The notes under the pieces: model-generated
What the model saw: the letters and a program-made list of their open reading frames with translations, nothing else
The model's database searches: none
What the model was told of the DNA's origin: nothing
DNA from: an uncultured Pseudomonadales bacterium
Lineage (GTDB): Bacteria > Pseudomonadota > Gammaproteobacteria > Pseudomonadales > Porticoccaceae
Direction: 5' to 3'
DNA length: 64,000 nt
NCBI GenBank assembly: GCA_943788875.1
Contig: CALSSA010000009.1
Span: 62,001 to 126,000, forward strand
Shown: positions 51,995 to 60,981 of the stretch, one piece after another
Layout of the letters: each line of letters opens with the position of its first letter
How positions within the stretch are numbered: position 1 is the first letter of the stretch
Translations under genes and position numbers: made by a program

Positions 51995-53209
51995 TTAGGC
52001 GCGCAAGCGCTCTAAGAAATTGGCGAATCTATTAATCGATTCGGTTAATTGATCCTTATCTGGCAGGAATACAATACGAAAATGCTGCTTGTCGGCCAGA
52101 TTAAAAGCTGAACCCTGCACCATAAGGATGCGCTCTTCCTTAAGCAGGTTGAGTACAAGCTGCTCATCATCTGCGATCGGATAGATCTCGGGGTCTAGAT
52201 TAGGAAACAGGTACATAGCGGACTTTGGCTTAAAGCAGCTGACCCCTGGAATTGCTGTAATCATACTGTGAGCCAGATCGCGCTGTTCAAGCAGACGCCC
52301 GCCGGAGGTGATCAGATCTTCAATACTCTGGCGACCACCTAATGCAGTCTGAACCGCCAGCATGGCTGGCGCATTGGCGCACAGGCGCATTGATGCCAGC
52401 ATCTCCAGGCCCTCAATATAGCTTTTTGCGCGTTCTTTGGCGCCGGTCAGCACCAGCCAGCCAGAGCGGAATCCAGCCATGCGGTAGGTTTTGGATAAGC
52501 CATTAAAGGTCAGGCACAGAACTTCTTTTACCATTGAGGCCATAGGGACATGGACAGCATCGTCATAGACAATACGGTCATATATTTCGTCAGCAAAAAC
52601 CACCAAGTTATGTCGCTCAGCCAACTCGACTAATTGCTGCAGTATCGCTGCTGAGTACACTGCACCAGTAGGATTGTTGGGGTTAATAATAACGATACCT
52701 TTGGTGGCATTGGTAATTCGGGATTCTATATCCGCAATATTCGGTTGCCAGTCACTATCTTCATCACATTTATAATGCACAGGCGTACCGCCGCCCATCG
52801 ACACGGCTGCTGTCCACAGCGGGTAATCGGGAGAGGGGATTAGAATTTCATCGTTCTGATTAAGCAGAGCCTGCATGGCCATAACAATCAGTTCACTGAC
52901 CCCATTGCCCATAATTACATCATCGACATCAACTCCGGTAATCCCCTGAGCCTGGTAGCGTTGCATCACCGCTTTACGCGCTGAAAAAAGGCCTTTACTG
53001 TGACAGTAACCCTGAGCCTCGCGCAGATTTTGAATAACATCATGAAAGATTTCGTCAGGAGCATCAAAGCCAAAGGCGCCTGGATTGCCAATATTTAGTT
53101 TGATGATTTTCTGGCCCTGATCTTCAAGCCAATTGGCATGATCCAGCACGGGCCCGCGAATGTCATAGCAGACATCAGAGAGCTTGTTAGATTTGAGTAA
53201 TTCAGTCAT
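51995..53209 (-). CDS. alaA: PLP-dependent aminotransferase, AlaA-like (glutamate-pyruvate)
   Basis: The 404-residue fold-type I aminotransferase has LNIGNPGAFGFDAP near the start, INPNNPTGAVYS, the cofactor aspartate in VFADEIYDRIVYDD and the PLP lysine in LTFNGLSKTYRMAGFRSGW. These strings match AlaA of E. coli and Pseudomonas. It makes alanine from pyruvate and glutamate. It is followed by the small PA1571-like ORF in the same direction. Confidence 0.92.
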   Translation of the reverse strand: MTELLKSNKLSDVCYDIRGPVLDHANWLEDQGQKIIKLNIGNPGAFGFDAPDEIFHDVIQNLREAQGYCHSKGLFSARKAVMQRYQAQGITGVDVDDVIMGNGVSELIVMAMQALLNQNDEILIPSPDYPLWTAAVSMGGGTPVHYKCDEDSDWQPNIADIESRITNATKGIVIINPNNPTGAVYSAAILQQLVELAERHNLVVFADEIYDRIVYDDAVHVPMASMVKEVLCLTFNGLSKTYRMAGFRSGWLVLTGAKERAKSYIEGLEMLASMRLCANAPAMLAVQTALGGRQSIEDLITSGGRLLEQRDLAHSMITAIPGVSCFKPKSAMYLFPNLDPEIYPIADDEQLVLNLLKEERILMVQGSAFNLADKQHFRIVFLPDKDQLTESINRFANFLERLRA

Positions 53210-53520
53210 TGTTTATATATACACAGCTAATTGGTTATTACCGACACATTGTAGCCAATACCAAGGCATTTGGGCATGGTCTCAGGAAAATAATAGATAT
53301 CTGCAGTCAATGGGCCGTTAATAAGAAGTCTGGCTGAAACCTAAACTAATGTGTCACTGTTGTTACTTTGGGTTTGGTCTAACTGGGGGCTAGGATGTCG
53401 ATATGTGCCGGTCATCGAGTCGAAGTGGCAGAAATACAGGTGGTATTGAGGGTTTTTTGATCAGATTGCAAGATCAATTAAGAAAACTGCAGAGACACTG
53501 AAATTTAAGCGGCATAAGGC
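53210..53520. other. Intergenic region between alaA and the tRNA pair
   Basis: About 310 bases separating alaA (minus) from the tRNA promoter (plus). It should include the alaA promoter. I find no convincing gene, strong hairpin or repeat. Confidence 0.4.
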
Positions 53521-53549
53521 TTGACAGAATTCCAGCCGCTACTTAGAAT
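53521..53549 (+). promoter_or_regulatory. Strong sigma-70 promoter of the tRNA-Glu/tRNA-Gly operon
   Basis: A consensus TTGACA (53521-53526), a 17-base spacer and TAGAAT (53544-53549) precede a GC-rich discriminator GCGCGCC, which is usual for stable RNA genes under stringent control. The tRNA begins 21 bases after the -10 element. Confidence 0.85.
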
Positions 53550-53570
53550 GCGCGCCTCCTAGCCAGTCAC

Positions 53571-53646
53571 GTCCCGTTCGTCTAGAGGCCTAGGACACCG
53601 CCCTTTCACGGCGGTAACAGGGGTTCGACTCCCCTACGGGACGCCA
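53571..53646 (+). tRNA. tRNA-Glu (anticodon TTC)
   Basis: The 76 bases include an encoded CCA end. The acceptor GTCCCGT pairs with ACGGGAC, the anticodon stem CCGCC/GGCGG holds loop CTTTCAC with TTC at 53605-53607, and the T arm AGGGG-TTCGACT-CCCCT is complete. Confidence 0.98.
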
Positions 53647-53672
53647 TTTTAAAGTCGCCTTTTTTGGCTTCT

Positions 53673-53748
53673 GCGGGAATAGCTCAGTTGGTAGAGCGGT
53701 ACCTTGCCAAGGTACAGGTCGCCGGTTCGAACCCGGTTTCCCGCTCCA
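53673..53748 (+). tRNA. tRNA-Gly (anticodon GCC)
   Basis: The 76 bases include CCA. The acceptor GCGGGAA pairs with TTTCCCGC (one G-U pair), the D loop AGCTCAGTTGGTAGAGC is standard, and the anticodon stem GTACC/GGTAC holds TTGCCAA with GCC. It is 26 bases after tRNA-Glu in the same transcript. Confidence 0.98.
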
Positions 53749-53751
53749 TAT

Positions 53752-53787
53752 AAAAAACGCAAAACTTCGGTTTTGCGTTTTTTTTTT
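53752..53787 (+). terminator. Terminator of the tRNA operon
   Basis: AACGCAAAAC-TTCG-GTTTTGCGTT with ten T residues (53778-53787) and a matching A run before the stem. The stable TTCG tetraloop and A/T runs on both sides make it potentially bidirectional. Confidence 0.92.
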
Positions 53788-53804
53788 GCCTTTTTTATGA
53801 GGCA

Positions 53805-53810
53805 TACAAT
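53805..53810 (+). promoter_or_regulatory. Possible -10 element of the candidate small RNA
   Basis: TACAAT matches the -10 consensus in five of six positions, 18 bases after the tRNA terminator. The -35 at the expected distance is only a T run (53781-53786), so the promoter is weak or needs an activator. Confidence 0.3.
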
Positions 53811-53816
53811 CGCTGC

Positions 53817-53928
53817 TTCGTTACAGAGTTAGATTTTGTAATTCCTCTTGTTATTGTCGCTGAGCTATCAGCCAATGATAAGACAAGAGGGGGAGAGCCA
53901 GCGGACCCGAAAGGGTCCGCTTTTTTTT
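53817..53928 (+). ncRNA. Candidate structured small RNA
   Basis: About 112 bases between the tRNA terminator and the patatin gene contain nested pairing and no gene. A perfect 8-pair stem, CCTCTTGT (53844-53851) with ACAAGAGG (53883-53890), encloses a hairpin GCTGA-gcta-TCAGC. A further TTACA/TGTAA pair lies 5' of it, and the segment ends in a strong terminator. The T run shows that the transcript reads on the plus strand, away from the tRNA terminator. No Rfam family is recognised by eye. The alternative is a leftover second terminator behind the tRNA operon. Confidence 0.42.
53900..53928 (+). terminator. Strong terminator ending the candidate small RNA
   Basis: AGCGGACCC-GAAA-GGGTCCGCT is a perfect 9-pair stem with a GNRA tetraloop, followed by seven more T residues. 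There is no T run on the minus-strand side, so it serves plus-strand transcription and not the convergent patatin gene. Confidence 0.9.
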
Positions 53929-53942
53929 GCCTGAGGTATAGC

Positions 53943-55073
53943 CTATTGGAAGAATGTTTCGATATCTTCCCTCTGCGCCATGGCGTCCTGAAAGCCCAAT
54001 TCAATCAGTTTTCGACAGAAGCCTGGCTCGAACAGCAGATAGCTTGCCGCACTGGTACCTCCACCCTGGGCATTGGCGCCAGTGACGCGTAAAAATAGCT
54101 TGAGGGACATTGGTAGTTCATGAATATGTTCTTGAGCAATTTGGTCGATGGACTGACTGGGGGAAATTGATAGCACATCGACTGGATTGAGATCGGTGAT
54201 GCCATTGTTGGCACGCAGTGACTCAGGCAGGGCGCTGGCCAGTCGATTAATCGAGCGCAACGTCTCCAGATCGCTCTCTACGGAATCAATAAAAGCGCTG
54301 TTAAACATGTGGCCGACTATCTGGGCGATGGATGGTGAATGGTCCGCGACTGTCTCGTTTGTATCTGTGGTGGCATTGTTACTGACCCCAACAATCAAAA
54401 GCTGCCTAGCGCCCATATGCAGTGCAGGGCTAATCGGCTTTAGCTGGCGCACAGCGCCATCGCCATAGTAGCGGTTGCCTATTTGCACGGCGGGAAACAG
54501 GCTCGGAATTGCCGTGCTGGCCATCAGGTGGTCTATATTGATCTGTGTTTTTTCACCGCGCCGACGGGCTCGTTTCCATGGCGTTATTTGCTCTTGGCCC
54601 TGAAAGAAGGTGACCGATTGCCCGGAGCTATAGCTCATGGTGCTGATGGCAATGGCCTCCAGTTCGCCATTGCTAATTGCATTGTCCAAGTAGTCAAATT
54701 TGACATAGTTTTCCAGCAGTTGGCGCAGCGGTGTGTTGTCCAGCAGCGAAATAGGTCGGCCAATGCCGTAACCACTGTGCAGAAATGAGGCGAGCACATG
54801 AAATGCATTGGCTGACACTCCCCAAAAATCCGTGCGATAGACATCCGAGGCGCGCAGGTTGTGCCAGATAGTTTCGAGTTTTTTGGTGCGAAGCCTGAAC
54901 GGGCCTGCTCTACCTGCTATAGACAGAGCGTTGATGGCGCCGGCACTGGTACCGCAGATGATTGGGAATGGGTTGTAGACTGATCTTGGCAGAATCGATG
55001 CGATGCCTTTTAGAACACCCACCTGATAGGCAGCGCGGGCTCCACCGCCGGTTAATACTAGAGCTCTGGACAT
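53943..55073 (-). CDS. Patatin-like phospholipase
   Basis: The 376-residue protein has the glycine-rich oxyanion stretch LTGGGARAAYQVGVL at 7-21, the nucleophile Ser43 in CGTSAGAINAL, and the dyad Asp in YYGDGAVRQ near residue 210. These are the hallmarks of bacterial patatin-like acyl hydrolases. It has no signal peptide, so it is probably cytoplasmic or peripheral to the inner membrane. Its substrate may be phospholipid or lysophospholipid. Its minus-strand transcript converges on the candidate small RNA. Confidence 0.9.
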   Translation of the reverse strand: MSRALVLTGGGARAAYQVGVLKGIASILPRSVYNPFPIICGTSAGAINALSIAGRAGPFRLRTKKLETIWHNLRASDVYRTDFWGVSANAFHVLASFLHSGYGIGRPISLLDNTPLRQLLENYVKFDYLDNAISNGELEAIAISTMSYSSGQSVTFFQGQEQITPWKRARRRGEKTQINIDHLMASTAIPSLFPAVQIGNRYYGDGAVRQLKPISPALHMGARQLLIVGVSNNATTDTNETVADHSPSIAQIVGHMFNSAFIDSVESDLETLRSINRLASALPESLRANNGITDLNPVDVLSISPSQSIDQIAQEHIHELPMSLKLFLRVTGANAQGGGTSAASYLLFEPGFCRKLIELGFQDAMAQREDIETFFQ

Positions 55074-55106
55074 TGTTTAGCAATTCCTTGTTTAAACAGT
55101 TGCGGC

Positions 55107-55562
55107 CTAAAATATTCCCAGTGCCAAGCCTGCGGCCATGGCTTGGCCAAATTCTTCAGCCTGTTGCAGATGCTTTGGCTTGATAGCGCCTGTGGCAATC
55201 AGCGGTTCACTTATCTTACGCAGGGGATAGCCTTTTGCAATACGGTCAATGTCCCGCACCGCACCTGTGCCATCATTCTCTGCACTGATAAAAAGGGCGT
55301 AGGCAAGGTTAAGTTCATGGGGTTGGGCAGAATAATAAGTTCGGTCGAAGAAATCCTTGAGAGCCCCGCTCATAGTGCCGAAATTCTCCGGCGTGCCAAA
55401 TAGCAAACCATCGGACCAGATTAGATCCTCCAGCATAGCATCAAAGGCTCCCACCAGTTTACTGTTGACCTCAGCCTCCTGTTGGCAACCCACTAAAACC
55501 GCCTGAGCCAGCTGTTCCGTATTGCCAGATTGGCTGTGGTAGACGATAAGCAAATTTTTCAT
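55107..55562 (-). CDS. Flavodoxin-like NAD(P)H oxidoreductase
   Basis: The 151-residue protein starts with the FMN phosphate loop IVYHSQSGNTEQLA, and has GLLFGTPENFGTMSGALKDFFDRT, the typical second FMN loop of flavodoxin/WrbA-type reductases. It is somewhat short for WrbA. It may reduce quinones or act as an electron carrier. It is divergent from comEC; its start lies 45 bases before the first ATG candidate of comEC. Confidence 0.85.
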   Translation of the reverse strand: MKNLLIVYHSQSGNTEQLAQAVLVGCQQEAEVNSKLVGAFDAMLEDLIWSDGLLFGTPENFGTMSGALKDFFDRTYYSAQPHELNLAYALFISAENDGTGAVRDIDRIAKGYPLRKISEPLIATGAIKPKHLQQAEEFGQAMAAGLALGIF

Positions 55563-55676
55563 CAGTTTGTGCTTGCCATTATCATTTTAAAAATTGAGCT
55601 CTCTACAATGTATTGCTGCCAGCTGCTGCATACAGACTGTAACAGTCTGGCTTTTAACTGCAAGCAGGGTCTTGGT

Positions 55677-58040
55677 ATGGGATTTTTGGCGGCACTGAGT
55701 ACAGGGATTTTTTCCGTTGCCTGGTGGCCATTGTTACCGGATATATACTGGTATTTTGTACTGACCTGCGCTCTGTCTGTCGCTGCTGGTTGTTACGCTT
55801 TTATCTGCAGTCGTTTGAGGTCGATAGTCATGATGCTGGTCACTTTTGGCTGGGGTACATTGTTTGGCCTGTGGTCGGCTTATGATTTGTTAGATCATCA
55901 ATTGCCAGCCGAGCTGCATGGGCAGGATCTAATAGTGACCGGCATTGTCACCGGATTGGTGGATAGGGATGACCGCCGCAGCAGATTTAGCTTTGCCATT
56001 GATAATACGAGTAAAGCAGATCCAGAGCCCGAGTTGCGCTCGCTGTTGCTGAGCTGGTATGCCAGTCAAGCTGAGGAGCTTAAACCTGGCGACAGATGCA
56101 GCTTTATAGTCCGTCTGCGGCAGCCCAGAGGGCTGGTCAATAGCGCTGGATTTGACTACCAGAGCTGGCTGCTGCAACAGGGCTATTCTGCAGTGGGCAC
56201 GGTTCGCAGCCTTGAGCAAAATTGCGCTGTCAGCCCTGTTTTTAATGCTCGATTGGGTCGAATGCGATCCTCGATACAGAACAGTATCAATGCCGCCGAT
56301 ATGACAAACCCTGGAATATTGGTAGCACTCAGTGTTGGCAGCAAACGGCAGCTGTCTGATCAGTGGGACAACCTTGCCCGCTTGGGCATTGTGCATCTGG
56401 TGGTTATTTCTGGTCTGCATATAGGTCTGGTTGCAGCTCTGGGCACTTGGCTGGGGTCTGGCCTGGGTCGATTGCTGTTGTTGTATAGGCAGTCGCAGGC
56501 GGGTCGTTGGCTACCCTCTGTGATGGGGTTTTTGGCCGCTGGATATTACAGTTTGCTGGCAGGTTTTTCACTGCCCAGTCAGCGGGCGTTGATCGCAGTG
56601 GCTGTGGTTATGCTGGCGCGCTTATTATACCGACGTATCAATCCGGTTAGCTGTTTGGTTTGGGCGTTACTCCTAATTGCCATTGACCAGCCGCTAGCAG
56701 TATTGGGTGCGGGATTTTGGCTATCATTTTTGGCTGTGGCACTGCTGCTATTGTGGTTTTTGCCCTGGCATCCAAAAACGGTTAGATCATCTTTTCGGTC
56801 TATTGTGGGCGCACAGTTTGCTCTTATGGTTGCGCTGTTGGTGCCCAGCCTGCTTTATATGGGCAAGGCCTCATGGCTTGCGCCTGTTGTCAATATTATT
56901 GCAGTTCCTTGGATATCACTGGTTACGGTGCCGCTCTGTGTGCTGGCCAGTCTAGTGTTTTTTGTTTCCCAGAGCGCGGCTGTTTTTTTCTGGCAGCTGG
57001 CGGATTATTCAGTGTCAGCCCTGTGGCTGTTACTAGACATATTTCCCCTGTCCATGGGTCTGGTTATCTCTCCGGTTGCCGTTGATATTTGGCTGGCAAT
57101 AGCCGCAAGTATTGCAGTAGGTGGTTTGCTTCTGCCTGAGGGCTTGCGCGGTAAATGGCTCTGTTGGTTACCAGTCTGCGCAATATTACTGCTGCCTGTA
57201 GCAAGAATGCCAATGCGCTTAACTGTATTGGATATGGGGCAGGGCCTTGGAGTGGTGCTCGAGGCTCAGGATCGAACTATGGTTTACGATACCGGACCAG
57301 CCTTTGGCAGCGGCTTTAATGGCGGCTCAGGTGTTATCGCTCCTTATCTGCGATCCCGCGGCATCAATCATATAGATCTACTCATCGTCAGCCACGGTGA
57401 CAATGATCATGCCGGAGGCTACGCGGGGCTAATGCAGTCTGTTGGTGTGGGCGATCAAATATTTGGGACAGATTTTTCGCCAGTCGTAAAACCTGCTGTT
57501 AGCCGTAGCTGTCATTCCGATCAGCACTGGACCTGGTATGTTCAGGTTGGCGAGTCGACACCAATAATAGAGCCGATTTACTTGTCTATTCTCAGTCCTT
57601 CAGCGAGTACTGGTTTTACCGGCAATAACAGTTCCTGCGTGCTGTTGATTGCGTGGCGTGATCAGAGAATATTATTGCCGGGAGATATTGAGCGGGCCGC
57701 CGAAGCTATGCTGATACCGCAGTTGGGATCTAAACTCGCGGGGCCGATCACTTTGCTGGTGGCACCGCATCATGGAAGTAAGACTTCCTCAACGGCTGAG
57801 TTTGTGACTATGCTTGAGCCTGAGAATGTGGTTTTTTCCTCTGGCTACCTGCATCATTTTGGTCATCCACATGCTCAGGTTGTAAAGCGTTATCAGGCAG
57901 TCAGCAGCGGTATCTGGACTACCGCGGAGCAGGGTGCAATTAGTTTTGTCTGGGACCATTCAGGTAACTTGCAGATTGTCAGTGCAAGGCAGAATAGCTG
58001 GAGGCGATGGTGGCGTCAGGAGAACCCCGGGGACATGTAG
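55677..58040 (+). CDS. comEC: DNA uptake channel protein ComEC/Rec2
   Basis: The protein has 787 residues from the chosen ATG. It has several N-terminal membrane segments, a DUF4131-type soluble insert (LHGQDLIVTGIVTGLVDR), the Competence membrane domain (HLVVISGLHIGLVAALG and the segments that follow), and a C-terminal metallo-beta-lactamase domain with SHGDNDHAGG and APHHGSKTSSTAEF. It moves one DNA strand across the inner membrane in transformation. In-frame ATGs at 55530 and 55608 would give unusual leaders, so 55677 is preferred. It precedes exbB, as in Pseudomonas. Confidence 0.92.
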   Translation: MGFLAALSTGIFSVAWWPLLPDIYWYFVLTCALSVAAGCYAFICSRLRSIVMMLVTFGWGTLFGLWSAYDLLDHQLPAELHGQDLIVTGIVTGLVDRDDRRSRFSFAIDNTSKADPEPELRSLLLSWYASQAEELKPGDRCSFIVRLRQPRGLVNSAGFDYQSWLLQQGYSAVGTVRSLEQNCAVSPVFNARLGRMRSSIQNSINAADMTNPGILVALSVGSKRQLSDQWDNLARLGIVHLVVISGLHIGLVAALGTWLGSGLGRLLLLYRQSQAGRWLPSVMGFLAAGYYSLLAGFSLPSQRALIAVAVVMLARLLYRRINPVSCLVWALLLIAIDQPLAVLGAGFWLSFLAVALLLLWFLPWHPKTVRSSFRSIVGAQFALMVALLVPSLLYMGKASWLAPVVNIIAVPWISLVTVPLCVLASLVFFVSQSAAVFFWQLADYSVSALWLLLDIFPLSMGLVISPVAVDIWLAIAASIAVGGLLLPEGLRGKWLCWLPVCAILLLPVARMPMRLTVLDMGQGLGVVLEAQDRTMVYDTGPAFGSGFNGGSGVIAPYLRSRGINHIDLLIVSHGDNDHAGGYAGLMQSVGVGDQIFGTDFSPVVKPAVSRSCHSDQHWTWYVQVGESTPIIEPIYLSILSPSASTGFTGNNSSCVLLIAWRDQRILLPGDIERAAEAMLIPQLGSKLAGPITLLVAPHHGSKTSSTAEFVTMLEPENVVFSSGYLHHFGHPHAQVVKRYQAVSSGIWTTAEQGAISFVWDHSGNLQIVSARQNSWRRWWRQENPGDM

Positions 58041-58097
58041 TCGCTGCGGGATTATGCTAAAATTTAAAAGGATTTTTTCGGTAGAGCGAGACAGGCT

Positions 58098-58715
58098 GTG
58101 TATCAAATTTTTCTTTCTGGTGGCTGGTTGATGTGGCCGATTTTGTTGTGTTCCATTGTCGCCTTGGCCATTTCTATTGAACGCTTTATTGCTCTTGTGC
58201 CCAAGCGCATTGTTCCCCAAGGTCAGCTGGCCTCCGTATGGACTCAGCTGCGCAATGGTGAGCTGCATGGGCAGGCATTGAAAACCGTTCGAGACTCCTC
58301 CCCCCTGGGCTATATTCTGGCGGCAGGGGTAAATAATTCTGCCTATGGCCGGGATGTGATGAAAGACAGTATTGAAGAGGCAGCCGGGCAGGTGATTCAT
58401 AGCTTGGAACGCTTTCTTGCTGTGCTGAGTACCATTGCTAATATTGCGCCCTTGTTGGGGCTACTTGGTACGGTGTTGGGCATGATTCAGGTGTTTGCCG
58501 ATATTATGCTGCTGGGTACAGGCAATGCTGCACAGTTGGCTGGAGGTATTTCTCAGGCTCTGGTGACTACGGCTGCAGGTTTGACGGTCGCCATTCCGGC
58601 GATGGTATCTCATCGCTATTTTGAACGCCGGGTCGACTCGCTGGTAGTGCAGTTGGAAGCTCAGGCAACTAAGCTGGTGGATGCCATGCACAGCGACTTG
58701 CTCAAGCCGTCTTGA
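58098..58715 (+). CDS. exbB: MotA/TolQ/ExbB family proton channel protein
   Basis: The 205-residue protein has three membrane segments: about 10-28, then two near 115-140 and 155-180, with LGLLGTVLGMIQVF and QALVTTAAGLTVAIPAMV between and within them. This is the ExbB/TolQ pattern without an N-terminal extension. It forms a proton channel with ExbD to energise outer-membrane transport or envelope processes. The start is GTG. exbD follows after one base. No tonB is seen here; the same arrangement upstream of lpxK is common. Confidence 0.9.
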   Translation: MYQIFLSGGWLMWPILLCSIVALAISIERFIALVPKRIVPQGQLASVWTQLRNGELHGQALKTVRDSSPLGYILAAGVNNSAYGRDVMKDSIEEAAGQVIHSLERFLAVLSTIANIAPLLGLLGTVLGMIQVFADIMLLGTGNAAQLAGGISQALVTTAAGLTVAIPAMVSHRYFERRVDSLVVQLEAQATKLVDAMHSDLLKPS

Positions 58716-58716
58716 A

Positions 58717-59136
58717 ATGAAGTTCCGTCGTCAAAAGAAACAGGATCATGGGATCAATCTGACCCCTCTGATTGATGTGGTGTTTTTACTGTTGATTTTC
58801 TTTATGGTCACCACCACATTTACTAAGCAGAGCAAGCTTATTATTAAGTTGCCGGAGGCCAGTGGTGAAGTGGCCGAAAACAGCTCACAATTGCTAGATT
58901 TGGCAGTGACTGCCGCGGGCGGTTACAGTCTCAATGGAAAGAATTTGATTAATAGAGAGATCGGTACCATTATGGCGGCTTTAAGGCAGGAGGCGGAAGG
59001 TGATACAACTGTACCCATTCGCATTACTGCAGATGCTAATGCCAGCCATCAATCGGTTATTACGGCCATGGATGCAGCTAGCCGACTTGGATTTGAGCAG
59101 TTGAATATAGCTACCCAGCAACCCCATGAGCAATAA
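58717..59136 (+). CDS. exbD: ExbD/TolR family biopolymer transport protein
   Basis: The 139-residue protein has one N-terminal membrane segment with the conserved aspartate in INLTPLIDVVFLLLIFFMVTTTF, and a periplasmic domain containing VPIRITADANASHQSVITAMDAA. It is the usual partner of the upstream ExbB-like channel. ATG 58717 is chosen over an ORF start 36 bases upstream that lies in the end of exbB. Its stop overlaps msbA. Confidence 0.92.
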   Translation: MKFRRQKKQDHGINLTPLIDVVFLLLIFFMVTTTFTKQSKLIIKLPEASGEVAENSSQLLDLAVTAAGGYSLNGKNLINREIGTIMAALRQEAEGDTTVPIRITADANASHQSVITAMDAASRLGFEQLNIATQQPHEQ

Positions 59137-60979
59137 TAATATGTCACAGACGACCGGCCCCAATGGTGCCAAAACATACGCAAGACTTATCGGCTATGTC
59201 AGTCGCTACTGGCTTGCTTTTGCGTTCAGTGTCTTTGGTCTGGTGATGCACTCTTTTGCTGAAGTGGCTTTTGTCGACCTGCTTGGCTACATTACCGACA
59301 CTGTGGGCACTATGACCGGCAGCAATACTGCAGATAATCAACTACCGAGCACAGGCATGACCGCCACGGTTGCCAATGCCTTGCTGGGCGATGCGCTTGT
59401 CGGCAATCAATGGCTGGTGATACCGATGTTGCTGGTTATTGTCAGTGTTATGCGCGGCATTGGTTATCTGATTGGCAGCTATGGTCTTGCCTATGTTGCC
59501 AGTTATCTGGTGCATGCTCTGCGCACGGAGATCATGCATAAATACCTCAAGCTTCCGTTTGAATTTTTTGATCGCTCCATGTCTGGCCATCTGGTTTCAG
59601 TGATTACCTACAATGTGCAGCAGGTGACTGAGGCCGGCACTAAGGCTATCAAAACATTATTGCAGCAGGGTAGTCTGGTTATTGGGCTGCTGGCCTATCT
59701 ATTTTATGTAAACTGGAAACTGACCCTGTTTTTTATTGCTGTTATGCCTGTGATTGCAGTTCTGGTTTTTCTTGTCAGTAAGCGCTTTCGCATGATCAGT
59801 TCGCGGATTCAGTCGGCTATGGGCGATGTGACCCATGTGACTCAAGAGGCGGTTAACGGTTATCAGGAAGTGCGCATGTTTGGTGCTGAAGCTACGGAGC
59901 GCAAGCGCATGGAAGACGCCAGTCATGGCAATCGTAGACAGATTATGAAAATGGCTCTGACGGAAGGTTTGAGCAACCCACTGGTGATGTTGATTGTGTC
60001 ACTCACCTTTGGTGCGATCACCGGATTTATGCTTAATCCAGTGATTCTGGATACCATGACGACAGGCAGCTTTATTACTTTCCTGGTGGCTTCCGGCATA
60101 TTAATAAAGCCAATTCGCCAGCTTACAGAGGTCAACAGTGCCATTCAAAAGGGCATCGCTGCGGCTGAGTCGATTTTTCAGATTATTGATAGTGATTCCG
60201 AAGTTGATAGCGGTTCAATTGTTCGCGACTCAGTGCAGGGCAAGTTTAAATTTCGCGATATTAATTTTGCCTATCCAGGTACTGACAGGTTGGTGCTGGA
60301 GGATATTAATTTTTCGGTTAACGCCGGGGAAACGATTGCTCTGGTAGGCTCTTCTGGAAGTGGTAAGACATCATTGGTGAGCCTGATCCCCAGGTTTTAC
60401 AACCATACTGAGGGTAGTGTTATGCTGGACTCGGTTGACGTTAATGATTTCAAGCTTAGCAACCTGCGTCAGCACATTGCTATCGTGAGTCAGAGTGTGA
60501 CTCTGTTTAATGACAATATTTTTAATAATATCGCCTATGGCGAACTGGCGGGAAGTAGTGTCGAAAAGGTACATGCCGCTGCCAAAGTTGCCCATGCCCA
60601 TGAGTTTATTGAGCAGATGGAGCAGGGCTATAACACCCATATTGGTGATGACGGGGTAATGTTATCCGGTGGTCAGCGCCAGCGTATTGCCATCGCCCGT
60701 GCGGTGTTAAAAAATGCTCCTATCCTGATTCTGGATGAGGCCACCTCGGCGCTGGACACAGATTCCGAGCGCCATATTCAGGCAGCCCTCGAGCAGTTGA
60801 TGCAAGATCGGACTACCTTTGTGATTGCCCATCGCCTGAGCACAGTCGAAAAAGCCGATCGGATTCTGGTCATGGAGAAGGGGCGCATTGTTGAGCAGGG
60901 CACCCATCACCAGCTATTGCAGCAGCAGGGGCGCTATGCGCAACTTTATAATAACCAATTCGATGACTCGGTGGCCTGA
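59126..60979 (+). CDS. msbA: Lipid A export ATP-binding/permease protein MsbA
   Basis: The 617-residue half-transporter has six membrane segments over residues 20-330 and an ABC domain: Walker A GSSGSGKTS at 408-416, signature LSGGQRQRIAIARA, Walker B ILILDEATSALD and the switch HRLSTV. A loop of about 50 extra residues between the first two membrane segments (TVGTMTGSNTADNQ...) makes it longer than E. coli MsbA (582). It flips core-lipid A to the outer leaflet of the inner membrane. lpxK follows after 2 bases. Confidence 0.93.
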   Translation: MSNNNMSQTTGPNGAKTYARLIGYVSRYWLAFAFSVFGLVMHSFAEVAFVDLLGYITDTVGTMTGSNTADNQLPSTGMTATVANALLGDALVGNQWLVIPMLLVIVSVMRGIGYLIGSYGLAYVASYLVHALRTEIMHKYLKLPFEFFDRSMSGHLVSVITYNVQQVTEAGTKAIKTLLQQGSLVIGLLAYLFYVNWKLTLFFIAVMPVIAVLVFLVSKRFRMISSRIQSAMGDVTHVTQEAVNGYQEVRMFGAEATERKRMEDASHGNRRQIMKMALTEGLSNPLVMLIVSLTFGAITGFMLNPVILDTMTTGSFITFLVASGILIKPIRQLTEVNSAIQKGIAAAESIFQIIDSDSEVDSGSIVRDSVQGKFKFRDINFAYPGTDRLVLEDINFSVNAGETIALVGSSGSGKTSLVSLIPRFYNHTEGSVMLDSVDVNDFKLSNLRQHIAIVSQSVTLFNDNIFNNIAYGELAGSSVEKVHAAAKVAHAHEFIEQMEQGYNTHIGDDGVMLSGGQRQRIAIARAVLKNAPILILDEATSALDTDSERHIQAALEQLMQDRTTFVIAHRLSTVEKADRILVMEKGRIVEQGTHHQLLQQQGRYAQLYNNQFDDSVA

Positions 60980-60981
60980 GC

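Noticed and set aside
53590..53805. 71-residue minus-strand ORF across both tRNA genes
   Set aside because: It is the antisense of tRNA-Glu and tRNA-Gly. Strings such as GSNRRPVPWQGTALPTELF are a well-known mistaken translation of tRNA sequence.
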